DNA of 64,000 nt from NCBI GenBank assembly GCA_023634235.1, contig JAMKCF010000001.1, positions 29,864,920 through 29,928,919 on the forward strand. The letters are read 5' to 3'. A program made the translations under genes and the position numbers. Shown here one piece after another: positions 21,308 to 33,400 of the stretch. The stretch's first letter is position 1; each line of letters starts with the position of its first letter. Source of the DNA: Pisaster brevispinus. Lineage: Eukaryota; Echinodermata; Asteroidea; Forcipulatida; Asteriidae. The notes beneath the pieces are model-generated. The model worked only from the letters and a program-made list of their open reading frames with translations. It did no database searches and was not told the origin of the DNA.

Positions 21308-21509
21308 ATGTCCCACCCGACGGGCAGTCTTTTCGGGGCCCATGGTTCCGCAGGAGGAGGGGGCTTTTCATTCACGCCCAGACCGCCCAGCCCCGCAGGC
21401 TCTTCTTACTCCTTTGCAGCTGCACCCGCTACTGCGCCAGGGGCGAGTGCAGCTACTGCTGCGGGGGCCAGTACTGGTGGATTCACATTCGGAGGGTCGG
21501 GCTTCAAAG
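21308..21509 (+). CDS. NUP62: NUP62 exon 1 (start codon)
   Basis: Encodes MSHPTGSLFGAHGSAGGGGF then SFTPRPPSPAG and GGFTFGGSGFK. FG motifs: LFG and FTFGG. Donor GTAAGG. The ATG context is ACAATGT. The leader upstream may be spliced at 21263. Confidence 0.92.
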
Positions 21510-24386
21510 GTAAGGACTGGTTAAGAGATTTCCTTCTTTTTTTTTATACTCAGAATGGTAAAGTGTCAAATTTGGTTTTTTGCCAACTTGGTTTGCATTT
21601 AATTTTGGAAAGTACCAAGTTATAGACCACAAGGAAAACTGACTGGGTAAATTTGAAATAATTTGGGTTGAACAAAGTAAAATTGTCTTTGTTCAGCCCA
21701 AAATTATATTTCAGGGCGAACATTGACCAATCCATTTGTTCTTGGCTTAAAAAATTTTGGTTGTTGCCGTTAAAGTGCCTTTTTTTTAGGAAATGGGGAC
21801 TTGTCCCAAAAGAATGAAATTCCATATGAAAATAAAACAATAAAAACTTGCTTGGGGCGCACGTTGAGGCGTACGTAGGCATATTCACTTAGCGACCATA
21901 CACAGGTCAGCGGGTCATCTGTTGTGAGTTGAACCGGATGTGGTCACTTTTATTCTGTCCACACACCGTGCTATAAGATAAAACCAAAGTGGTTTAGCAT
22001 TAAACCACCCTCGCCGACCAATTTAACTCAATTCGAGTTCAACCGGATTCGGTTGAGTTTTAAGAGTGTTCAGACACACAAAGTTAAACCCGAATGTGTT
22101 AAAACTGCCTTAAAAGCGTGTCTGTGTCTGTGTCTGTGTCTGAATAACCTCTCAGAGGTTCCCTTTCAGGGCTCGAATTTGACACTGGACTGCAGTCCCG
22201 AGGCCAGTGATTTTAGTGTCGGGCCAGTAAACTTATGACCGTACAAGTCCGGCGGTCTTGTGTTTTTGAATAATAACATGTCACTGTATTTTTTAATTAA
22301 ACTGATCAATTGAGTATTGAAGTATTACCCACAAGAAAAACTTGATAAATCTTCTCTTAGTGCTTGGTACTAAAAACAGCTCAAATGTGAAACTGTGTAG
22401 AGTGTTCTTCTCATTTTGATTCCGGTCTTGTAACAATTTTTCGGGTCCAGTAAAAGTTTTGAGCTACAAGCCCTGCAGTCTTGTGGATTTTACCCCCCAA
22501 ATTCGAGCCCTGCCTTTACCTAGAAGTAAACCACTTGGTTAAGTCAACCTTTCTACAATGAAGCATCAGACCTGCTTAATATTGAAATACTTTTAGAATA
22601 AACTTATTTTAATATTAGTAGCTTACAAACAACACTGAATCTCATCGTTCTACTCTACCTTAACCACAATCTAACATCTATAGACCGTATTGAATATGAC
22701 GTCACCATTCAAATATCTGCCCTACAACATGGCGTGTGCGTGATGGTGTGCGTGTATGTGCCGTAGAAATCAAACCGGGAACGCTGCGTGCTTCATTGAT
22801 GTACGCGGCCGTTTAGACGCGCATACGGTTTTCCCTACAAGATGGCAACTTTCATAGCAACAAAGGGGTTATTCAATACGGTCTATTGGCTTTAAAATTG
22901 GTAAACTCAGAGTTCAGTATGATTTATTACCATACTACACACACTACGGATCCTTTTCATTTGATTGGTGGAACACACGTCACGTGTCAGCCTCTATTTT
23001 GTCATGTATACTGGGACTACTGTTGCATCACGCTAAAATTTAATATTGGAGTCCAATATTGATAATTAAGGGATGCTTCGAACTGTTCGCAGCGTCGTTT
23101 CCAAAATGGTCGCTCTCTGCCCCTTTGTCCAAATGAGGGAAATATGTTTCATGCAGGACAAGGTGGTGGCTATATTGAATCGTCCACTACATGTTTTTTT
23201 TTTATAGAATTTTAATAGAGTGTGAGGTGGGCGAGGGTTCATGTCTTTTTTGTGTTTATTGTGAAAATCAATTCAAATGAGAAGGATCGTTATGTGTGAA
23301 TTACATTTTTTTTTAAATATTGAATGCATTTCATTTGTGGATTGTCACAGAATACTTAGTAACAAACCACAAGGGAAACTGACTGGGTAAATTTTTAAAA
23401 AACACTATTATGCTAACCTGTATTTGACAGCTTCAGCTACATGTACATGTATGTCTTAATCAGCCGTTTTTAAACTACCTTTAAATTTTTTTCTTCTAAA
23501 TACATAATAAGTTGTTCAAAATTTCAAAGTCGGCTAAATACAACAGGGTATGGGATTTTAGTCAACTGCTACAATGCAAAACAACACAATCCCCAACCAT
23601 ATGATTTAACAACTGGTGCACTTTGTTGCCTTTGGTTAGGATAAGGGTTTGTCCTCTAGGCCGTCATGTACTGAAAGCAGCAGTCGAAATTAACGGTGGC
23701 CTGCTGGCCAAAGACCAGTGAAAGTATCTGCAGGCCACCGATTAAATCAAAACAATAGCCCGATGGGAAACGGAAAAATGATCATCTTTCTCAAAATATC
23801 ACTTAATCCTTCCGTGGCAGTGTGGACAGTTAAACGCGAAACGGGCATTAACATCATGTGTAACCGAACATTTCAGAAACAGTTACATATTTCCAAAAAT
23901 AACTGTAAATGCACAGACTTACTGCCAGATGACAAAGAGACGACAGATACAATTTATTGTCTTTTCAACTTACCGTGATGATGCTGAACAGTTCTAAATT
24001 ACAAAATGGGATTAGGCCACAAAATTTAGTAGAGGGCAGGGGGGCGGGGAATCATGGCCAAGACCATGGGCAACAGGGGATGTGGGTTCTCTGAAATTTC
24101 CTGTCAGAGTCTCTGGAATTATCCAAATGTTGTTCTTTTGTTTATGCTGTTGTTTTTCCTCTTCTGTTTTCAAGGTGGTACCCCTGCAACCTCAGCAGGC
24201 ATGACTGGTGGTTTTAGCTTCGGGGCCCAGCCCTCGGCAACGTCCGGTGCCGCGCCCGCAGCAACCACTGGATTTGGATTAGGTACGATCTCTAATTCCA
24301 CTGGTCAGGCATGCAACTCTTCCGCGTTTCCGCGGATTTCCGCGTTTTTTAAAAATGATCAGCGCTAAAATTAAAAAAAAAAAAAT

Positions 24387-24420
<34 letters not shown>

Positions 24421-27400
24421 GAATTTTTTTTAAAAAGCCTTATACATGCTTGGCAACAACAATGTACAACCACAATAATGTGAAATAAGCCTAGTACATG
24501 CTAAGAATGCACCTAAGAGCATAATAAACCTCAACATTTTCTAGGGTACCATTATGGATCTCATGTCCCTTGGCGTTTTGGCTGCCTCGCTCCGCGCTTG
24601 CGTTGTGCCTTTGAAAATTTCCTCTTTTTTTTTCATCGGGCAGTTGCATGCCTGACTGGTATGGAAACCATTTCAAACTACATTGTAAATTTTCTCCTGG
24701 CTTCTTGGTGTTGACAGGGAACACTGTTGCAGGCTGGCCTAGTTAATCCACCAATCAAAACTACTTTAGTTGATAACTGAATGGACAGTCAGTGGGAGGG
24801 TTGACTTTGCACTGTGTAGATGCATTCACCACCATCATATCATATTGTAGGCTGGCATAGTTAATCCACCAATCAAAACCGCAGTGCAGTGGATGATATT
24901 GAATGGTCAGACAGTGGGAGGGTTGACTGTATACTGTGATGATATCTCACTGCAGGCTGGCATAGTTACTCATCCCAAACCACAGTGGATGATATTTGTT
25001 GTGTTTACATTAGCTACTTTTTGTGCTTAAGCAGCTCTGTGAAATTGGGCCCTAATGTCTTCGAGTCAGGGTTGAGGTTGGCAGGCCCAACCAGCCGTCC
25101 CAAGCAAGCAGTCCAGGTTTCTCCAGGAGTCGCTGTTATCACCACAGTAAATCTGTATCCCATCGCTGCTGCCAGCAAGAAATAGGGTATAAATGCCATT
25201 GTCACTTTGGCTTAGTACAGCCAGAATGTGACAAAAGCTATAAGCTTCTGGCGGTGCAGTTGTGTCAAAAGTTGGGACTGTCACGGTAGCTTCGGTAGTG
25301 TCAAGAGGTGGAATTGTTGTAGTGTTCCCCTCTGGTGCTGAAACAGGCGAGGTGACATCGGCTGTCAGTGGAACTGTTGGGTTGTCCGTATCAAGTTTTG
25401 TACCTGTCCAGTCATCATAGTCTGTAGAGGTAAGACCTAAAGAAGTTGTAGTGCCGTGGTCAGCTGGTGAAACTGTCGTGGTGGCTTTGGTGGTGTCGGG
25501 AGCTGATAGTGTTGTGGTGTCCTGAGCTGATAGTGTTGTGGTGTCCGGAGCTGATAGTGTTGTGGTGTCCGGAGCTGATAGTGTTGTGGTGTCCGGGGTG
25601 TCACCGCTGTCGTAGTAAATACTTCCGAGGGTCTCGACAAAGTCGGCGGGACTTCCATTCCTGGTGGCGCTGTTCAACTCGCAGACAAACGTACTTAGAT
25701 CGTAGTTGAACGATGCGCACTTAGAATTCATAAAGCATTCGCGACCGCACTCCACCGAAGAGGGCACCGTCTCCCAATGAACGACGTGGTTCCTCAGGGA
25801 TCTGTTTTCAGCCAGGTGGAAGGTTTGAGTGAGCCTTCGTCTGCACTGACTGTGACAGTCTTGTACCAAAATGGTTTGAAATATTAAAGCCGTTACTATT
25901 GAGCGCATGGTGAAGCTTGAAGGGGGGTTTGCAGGTGTATTTTGGCTCTAGAACTACAAATTCAGCACCGGGAAGGCGCAACTTTCAGCTTTTCTGCTCG
26001 CTGAGGAGTGTCAGTTTTGTTGTTTGTTTGTTTTTTCTGCCGGCCAATTGCTTTTACTGTAGTTTTACTCTGTCAGTAGGTTTCCTCATATTCTCATTTA
26101 ACCTGATTTCTTTGCAAGTCAAGTGATATCAGTTAGCAAGCTTAAAGCTTCTGATGGATTGAATCAGACCAAAGTACTACCCGACCTCCTTTCAGCTATC
26201 TTCATTGTGTCGAATGGTTTAGCAATGGTCTTGTGATGGTTGCCACCCCTGGGAAATGTTAATCCCTTCATGTAAATCTTGATGGAACTACAATACTGAA
26301 CTGGCGTCTCTACAAAACCAAGTCCAGAACTGCAAATCTACAGACTTGAGAGCTGGGGTTCCTCAAGGGTCTGTTTTGAGTCAGCTGCAAGGTCTTTAGG
26401 AACAATTGATTGTTTCAGGTAAATCAAGTCCTACGCAACTGATCCACAGACGTTACATGACAGCTTAGGTTCCTCAAGGATCTGTTTTCAGTCAGCTGCA
26501 AGGTCTAGAGGAACAATTGGGGTTTTTTTTTCTAGTAAATCAAGTCCTACACAGCTCATCCAGCGAAGTGAGAGCTGAGGTTCCTCAAGGATCCGTTTTC
26601 AGTCAGCTGCAAGGTCTAGAGGAACAATTGGGTTTTTTTTTCTAGTAAATCAAGTCCTACACAGCTCATCCAGCGAGATGCTGAGGTTCCTCAAGGATCC
26701 GTTTTCAGTCAGCTGCAAGGTCTAGAGGAACAATTGGGGTTTTTTTCCTAGTAAATCAAGTCCTACACAGCTCATCCACAGAAGTGAGAGCTGAGGTTCC
26801 TCAAGGATCCGTTTTCAGTCAGCTGCAAGGTTTTGTTGAGTAGTTGATTGATTCTAGTAAATCAAGTCTTATGTACACAGTTAATCCACGGGAGTGAGAG
26901 CTGGAGTTCCCCAAGGGTCCGTTTTCAGTCAGCTGCAAGGTCTTGAGGAACAATCGCAGGGCGACTAGTGCCAACTCAGTCTGGCTGTTAATTGAGCAGC
27001 GCTTCTATAGGCTCACAACGAAAGCTGGCGATTATGTCAAGCTTAATAACCTCTGTCGAATTGACCAAAGAGAAATAGAGTGCGCCGATGGCTTCACTAT
27101 TTTTTCAACGGGAACTTGTTAAGTGCACGACAATATCACCCACCTTTATGTATGTTTTTATTTTTGTGTTCAGTAATTACGGTAACCATTAAATGAGTGA
27201 TGGTAACCGTAAGTCATGGCATCCGTTATTTATTTCACGGTTTTCTCCAGAGTGCAGTGCCTCGGGGACACCAAGTATGCCAAGTGGGGCGGGGAAACGC
27301 TCTCATTGGAGCGTTCCAAGTGATCCATCTTTTGATTAGTCTCTTAGTAACAATAATAGCCATAATGATAATACGCAGTGCTTATAATATAGCGCTTGAT

Positions 27401-30400
27401 CACACTCGATGGGCGTCTCAAAGTGCTTTGTATTTTTTTCCTGCAAGGAAGGCTGTGCAGAGCTATGTTGGAGTATAAAACTTGTCTTTTTTACTTTGAG
27501 AGAGCACCATATGTAATGGCCTTCAAAGTGCTGTAGTGCAATCTACTGTCAACCGTGCCAGAAAACACCGGGGGCGAAACCCCTTCTCTTAACGATAATT
27601 GCACTGGGTTCTCTTTATGTGCATCACACAACACACGGGACCTACAACTTTATGCCTCATTGGAAGTACAAAGCAACAATGGCTAAGTGCCAAGCTGCTG
27701 AAAGTGTCTAGACCTTAACTCAAACCCACACTCTGCTGATTAAACACAACAGGGCCCAATTTCATAAAAGCCTGTAAGCACAAAAACTTGCTAAGAACGA
27801 GAATATTTTGCTTTATAGCAGAAACAGGTTACCAACCAACAGTGTCTAAAGTTCACAATGTTGCCCCCTCATTTCTTGCTAAGTAAAGAAATTTGCTAAG
27901 CAGAATTTTCTGCTTAACAGCTTTTATTATGAAATTGGGCCCAGGGCTTGTGTCCAGCGCCCTTAACTGCTCAGCCACGACACGCCATGGGATGGCGTGG
28001 ACAAAGGATGGTGAGACACGTTGCTTAAGGACACAGGTGTCACGAGGCCAGTGTCCAATTTCATAGAGCTGCTTAAGCAGAAAAACAGTGCTTAACGATT
28101 TTCTGCTCAGCAAAAATGAGCAGGATACCAGTTATAAATGGCCCATGTGACATGGTACTTTGGCTGGTAACCTTGTTCTGGTAAGCATAATTTTGATGTG
28201 CTTCTGCTTAGCTACTTTTTGTGCTTAAGCAGCTCTTTTGTATATACATGTAAATGGGCACAACATACTGTAGAGCTGTTTAAGCAGCAAATATTACTTA
28301 ACAATTTTCTGCTTAGCCGAAATAAGCAGGATACCAATCACAAATTGAACATGTGACATGGTATTTGGGCTGGTAGCCTTATTCCGGTAAGCATACTTTT
28401 GTTTCGCTTAGCTACTTTGTGTGCTTTAGTAGCTGTATGAAACTGACACAAACCCAGTAAAGGGCATCTCCAGTGAGAAAAATGAAAAACTTGTACTGAA
28501 AATTTTTTTTTAAAGCGACACCCAAAAAATGATTGGGGGCATGGGGGCAATCATGCTTGAGGTACATGCAGTATCAGGCCTGCAATAGACACGTCCAAAT
28601 GATGAGAATTTGTGACGCATGGAGGCATAGTGTAATTTGCCCGTAATAACAATCAAGCTGTCAATAAAAACACACCGTACACTCGTACAGGTGGTTAATT
28701 ATGAATGGAAAGTGGCAATTAGCTTCCGTTACAACAATGCCAGTTATGAAGGCACTTTGACTCTCAAGGTTTCGTACTCTGGTAAATATAACAGGGTATG
28801 GGATTTTAGTCAACTATTGCAATGCAAAACTACGCAACAACCATTTACCAACTGGTGCACTTTGTTGCATTTGGTTAGGATAAGGGTTTGTCCTCTAGGC
28901 CGTCATGTACAGAAAGCCATGAAAGCAGCAGTCAAAATTAACGGTGTTCTGCTGGCCGAAGACCAGTGAAAGTATCTTCAGGCCACCGATTAGATCAAAA
29001 CAATAGCCCGATGGGACAGCGACAAATGATTATCTTTCTCAAAATATCACATAATCCTTCCGTGGCAGTGTGGACAGTTTAAGCATGAAACGGGCGTTTA
29101 CATCACGTGTAACCGCACATTTCAGAAACAGTTACATATTTACAAAAAGAACTGTAAATGCACATGCTTACTGCCAGATGACAAAGAGACGACTGATACA
29201 ATTTATTATTGTCTTTTCAACTTATCGTGATGATGCCAAACAATTTTAAATTACAAATAAATGGGATTAGGCCACGAAGTTTAGTAGAGGGCCAGTAACT
29301 TTTTTATCAATTGTCCCTTATTTAAATTTGACTCTCATTTATCTCACTTATAGAATTTCATCTTTGAATGAGAAATGTCATATTCATTTGGCAGAGGGCA
29401 TTCCATTTGAAAGTCCAAGGGATGAGGGATGAAATTTCAAAAATTATCCAAATGTTGATCTCTTTTGTTTGTGTCGTTGATTTTCTTCTGTTTTCAAGGT
29501 GGTACTCCTGCAACTTCAGCAGGCATGCCAGGTGGTTTTAGCTTCGGTGCCCAGCCCTCAGCGACGCCCGGTGCCGCGCCCACAGCAATCACTGGTTTTG
29601 GATTAGGTACGTTCACTAATTCCACTGGTATGGAAACCGTCTCAAACTACATTGTAAATTTTCTCCTGGTTTCTTAGTGTTGACAGGGAACACTGTTGCA
29701 GGCTGGCATAGTTAATCCACCAATCAAAACCATATTAGATGATAACTGAATGGACAGTCAGTGGGAGGGTTGACTTTGCACTGTGTAGATTCATTCACCA
29801 CCATCATATCATATTGTAGGCTGGCATAGTTAATCCACCAATCAAAACTGCAATGGATGATATTGAATGGTCAGACAGTGGGAGGGTTGACTGTATACTG
29901 TATAGATGCATTCACCACATGATAACATTTTGCAGGCTGGCATAAGTTTGTCATTCAAAACCACAGTGGATGGTATTGAATGGTCAGACAGTGGGAGGGT
30001 TGACTGTATACTGTGACGATATCTCACTGCAGGCTGGCATAGTTACTCATCCCAAACCACAGTGGATGATATTTGTTGCGTTTACATTAGCTACTTTTTG
30101 TGCTTAAGCAGCTCTGTGAAATTGGGCCCTAATGTCTTAGAATCAGGGTTGAGGTTGGCAGGCCCAACCAGCCGTCCCAAGCAAGCAGTCCAGGTTTCTC
30201 CAGGAGTCGCTGTTATCATCACAGTAAATCTTTATCCCATCTCTGCTGCCCCACAGTTTTAAATTACAAACTGGGACTGGGCCACGAAATTTAGTAGAGG
30301 ACCAGTAACTTTTGTTCAATTGTCCCTTATTTAAATTTGACTCTCACTCATAGAATTTTATCTTTGAATGAGAAACATTATATTTATTTGGCAGAGGGCA

Positions 30401-33400
30401 TTCCATTTGAAAGTCCTTGGTCGCATTTCGAAAGGGGGGGGGGGAATCATGGCCAAGACCGTGGGCAACAGGGGATGAGGATTCCATGAAATTATCCAAA
30501 TGTTGCTCTTTTGTTTATGCTGTTGTTTTTCTTCTTCTGTTTTCAAGGTGGTACTCCCGCGACTTCAGCAGGCTTGACAGGTGGGTTAAGCTTTGGGGCC
30601 CAGCCCTCGGCGACGCCCGGTGCCGCGCCCGCACTCTTTGGATTAGGTGCGTCTACTAAACCCACAGGTATGGAAACTGTCTCAAACTTCATTGTAAATT
30701 ATCAGACTGGCATAGTTAATCCACCAATTTTAGTGGTGTGTCATGGCCGAGCGGTCTAGTTCACCGGACCCAAGCTCCGGTGTTGTCAGCAGCAGAGTGT
30801 GGGTTCGAATCCCGGTCATGACACTTGTGCCCTTGAGCAAGGCACCTAACCATAATTGCTTCGTAAAAAGTTGGGAAGGTAGTGCATTCAGCTCTACCAG
30901 CCAGGCTCCTAGTGGATGATACCCATGCCTATATCCTTAGGGACTGTGAAGGGGGTAACCCTGTTTCAGCCCCAGGAGTAGGTGGCAACGTGCCTCTGGT
31001 GACAGTTGATCTGGGTTGACAGCCCAAATCAGTTAAGTGTAGCCCTCACCTTGAAGAGGCCGTCCGGCCTTGTGAGTTGGGCAATATCTCATATTTTTTT
31101 TTTTTTAAACAATCAAAACCACAGTGGATGATAATTGAATGGTCAGACAGTGGGAGGGTTGACTGTGCACTGTGTAGATGCATTCACCACATGATAACAT
31201 TTTGCCAGCTTGCATTAGAAGTTTGTCATTCAAAACCTCAGTGGATAATAAGAGTACATGTAGCTGTATGAAATTGACACAAGCCCAGTAAAGGGCATCT
31301 CTAGTGTGAAAAATGAAAAAAATTTGTACTGGAACATTTTTTAAAGAGGTACCAAGTCAATGACGGGGGCTATGCTTTCAAAGTATTGCAAAAAAATACT
31401 TACTTTTACCTATTGTTCAGACTTTGAAACCCTGACTTGACAAAGGAAAGACAACAAAGGTGCTCGTAATTAAATGTGAGAATCCTTGGCCTCACAACCA
31501 GAATTTCATAAATAAAGAAATGAAAAGCGCTATTAGCTGTCCGAACAACTCTAGTCCGAATAACACTAGTCCGAACAGCAACTGTCAGTTTCTGCTTGTC
31601 CAACAGAGTAAAGCAGTCAGTGATTAGACCAAGTCTAGTCATGGACTCTAATCAGGGGAACAGACACGTCCCTCATGATGCAGTCTTAATGCATTTGTGA
31701 TTAAACTGATGGTGACAATTTTCTCTATAATGGATTCAGTTAATCACTTAAATACCATGATGACTCAATGGGCATTGCAGCAATGTTTGCCCGCCATTAG
31801 ACCATGTTGGGCTTAAGTGTGGATTCCATTCACCTCATTAACAGCCGAGTTGAAAGTGAGGTTGCCATATATATATATGAAAACCCTCTTACTAATAGTG
31901 TGTTTCTTTAGACAACCAACCCCATACCTCACTAAGCCACGGCGATGATATTTTGATGCACACATTACTAGACCAAGTTGGGTTGTTTAGTTGTGGACTT
32001 TCCATTCACCTCATTGATGACTGTGTTGAAAGTGAGGTTGCCATAATTACATATATGAAACCCTCACACTATCAGTGTGTCTATCCAGACAACCAACCCC
32101 ATGCCTCACTATACCATGGGGTGGCATTTTGAGGCACACGTCAGATCATGTTTTGCTTTTATGTAAGTGTGGAATTTCCATTGGCCTCATTGACAGCGGA
32201 GTTGAAAGTGAGGGTTGCCATAGATTTAAACCCTCCTACTGTCAGCGGGTTTCTGGTGGAAACCAACTCCATGCCTCACTATGCCACGACAGTAGCATTT
32301 TGAGGCACACATTAGACCAAGTTGGGGTTAAGTTTGGACTCCATTCGCCTCATTTACAGCTGAGTTGAAAGTGAGGTTACCATAGACTTTAACCCTCCTA
32401 CATGTACTGTCAGCGTGTTTCTGGTGGCAACCAACTCCATGCCTCACTATGCCACGACAGTGGCATTTTGAGACACACATTAGACCAAGTTGGGCTGAGG
32501 TGTAGACGCCATTCGCCTCGACAGCCGAGTTGAAAGTGAGGTTGCCATAGACTTAAACCCTCCTACTATTAGTGGTTTCTCAAGACAGCCAACCCCATGC
32601 CTCGATTTGCCACAGCTTTTGGTACTTTTAGGCACACAAATGCGTAAATGCTGAGAGAATAGCCTAAAGTGTTTCAATGAGAGTAGAACCTGTAGAGTGA
32701 ATTGTTTTTTGAACTAATAGTAGGAGAGTTTTTAATCGCTATTTTGAAAAATGACCTTTTCTTCTTTTTATATTACATCATAGGTAGAGTGGGCTTGGGG
32801 TTGCAACAACCAGTTGCTGCAGTAGCACCAAACACTACTGCAGCAGCACCTGCAGGTGGCTTTGGACTTGGTGCCAGCAGTAAACTAGCAGGTAGGCTGT
32901 TGTTCCGTAGTCCAGGTTTTTACCTCTACCCCTGGAATTTCATCTTTGAGTGGGCTAGGCCATTTTCATTTTGAAAAGGGATCTTCCTTTTGACTGTCAT
33001 TAAGCCTATTGTAGTGTTCTGTAGGGGTACTTACACAAAAACCATTGTTTGAATTCGATGGACAAGCGAAAATGTGCAGTGGCATGTGATATGGTATTTT
33101 GACTGGTAACCATAGTCTGGTAAGCATAATTTTGTTTATGCTTAGCTACTTTTTGTGCTTTAAAAGCAGTTCTTTGAAATCGGGCACAAGGTCAAAGTTC
33201 ATAGAGCTGCTTAAGCAGAAAATATTGATTAACAATTTTCTGCAAGCCAAAATATGCAGGATACCAGTTACAGGTGTACGTGACAGGGTATTTTGACTGG
33301 TAACCGTAGTCTGGTAAGCATAATTGTTGTGTGGTTACTGTGTAGCTATATTTTGTGCTTAAGCAGCTCTATGACATTGGGCACAAGGTTGTGTCACGGG

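Larger units (their letters stand above)
23535..25185 (+). repeat. Segmental duplication unit 1 (contains NUP62 exon 2)
   Basis: From AACAGGGTATGGGATTTTAG onward this closely matches 28787-30240, including the flanks of exon 2, the exon itself and an about 105-bp dispersed tandem repeat (GCAGGCTGGCATAGTTAATC, GGGAGGGTTGACT). The offset is about 5.25 kb. Unit 1 additionally carries the MITE at 24306-24654. Confidence 0.85.
30253..31255 (+). repeat. Segmental duplication unit 3 (contains NUP62 exon 4, interrupted by a SINE)
   Basis: Begins ACAGTTTTAAATTACAAAC, equivalent to about 23990 in unit 1. It carries exon 4 and part of the downstream 105-bp repeats. A full SINE A at 30733-31107 sits within it. 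Confidence 0.8.

Noticed and set aside
25467..25709. Plus-strand ORF with ELIVLWCP repeats
   Set aside because: Shadow of the 24-bp Thr repeat in the antisense PAN gene.
30737..30822. Functional tRNA-Leu gene
   Set aside because: The head resembles tRNA-Leu but is the 5' end of a dispersed SINE whose body follows directly; position 33 of the anticodon loop is C instead of U.
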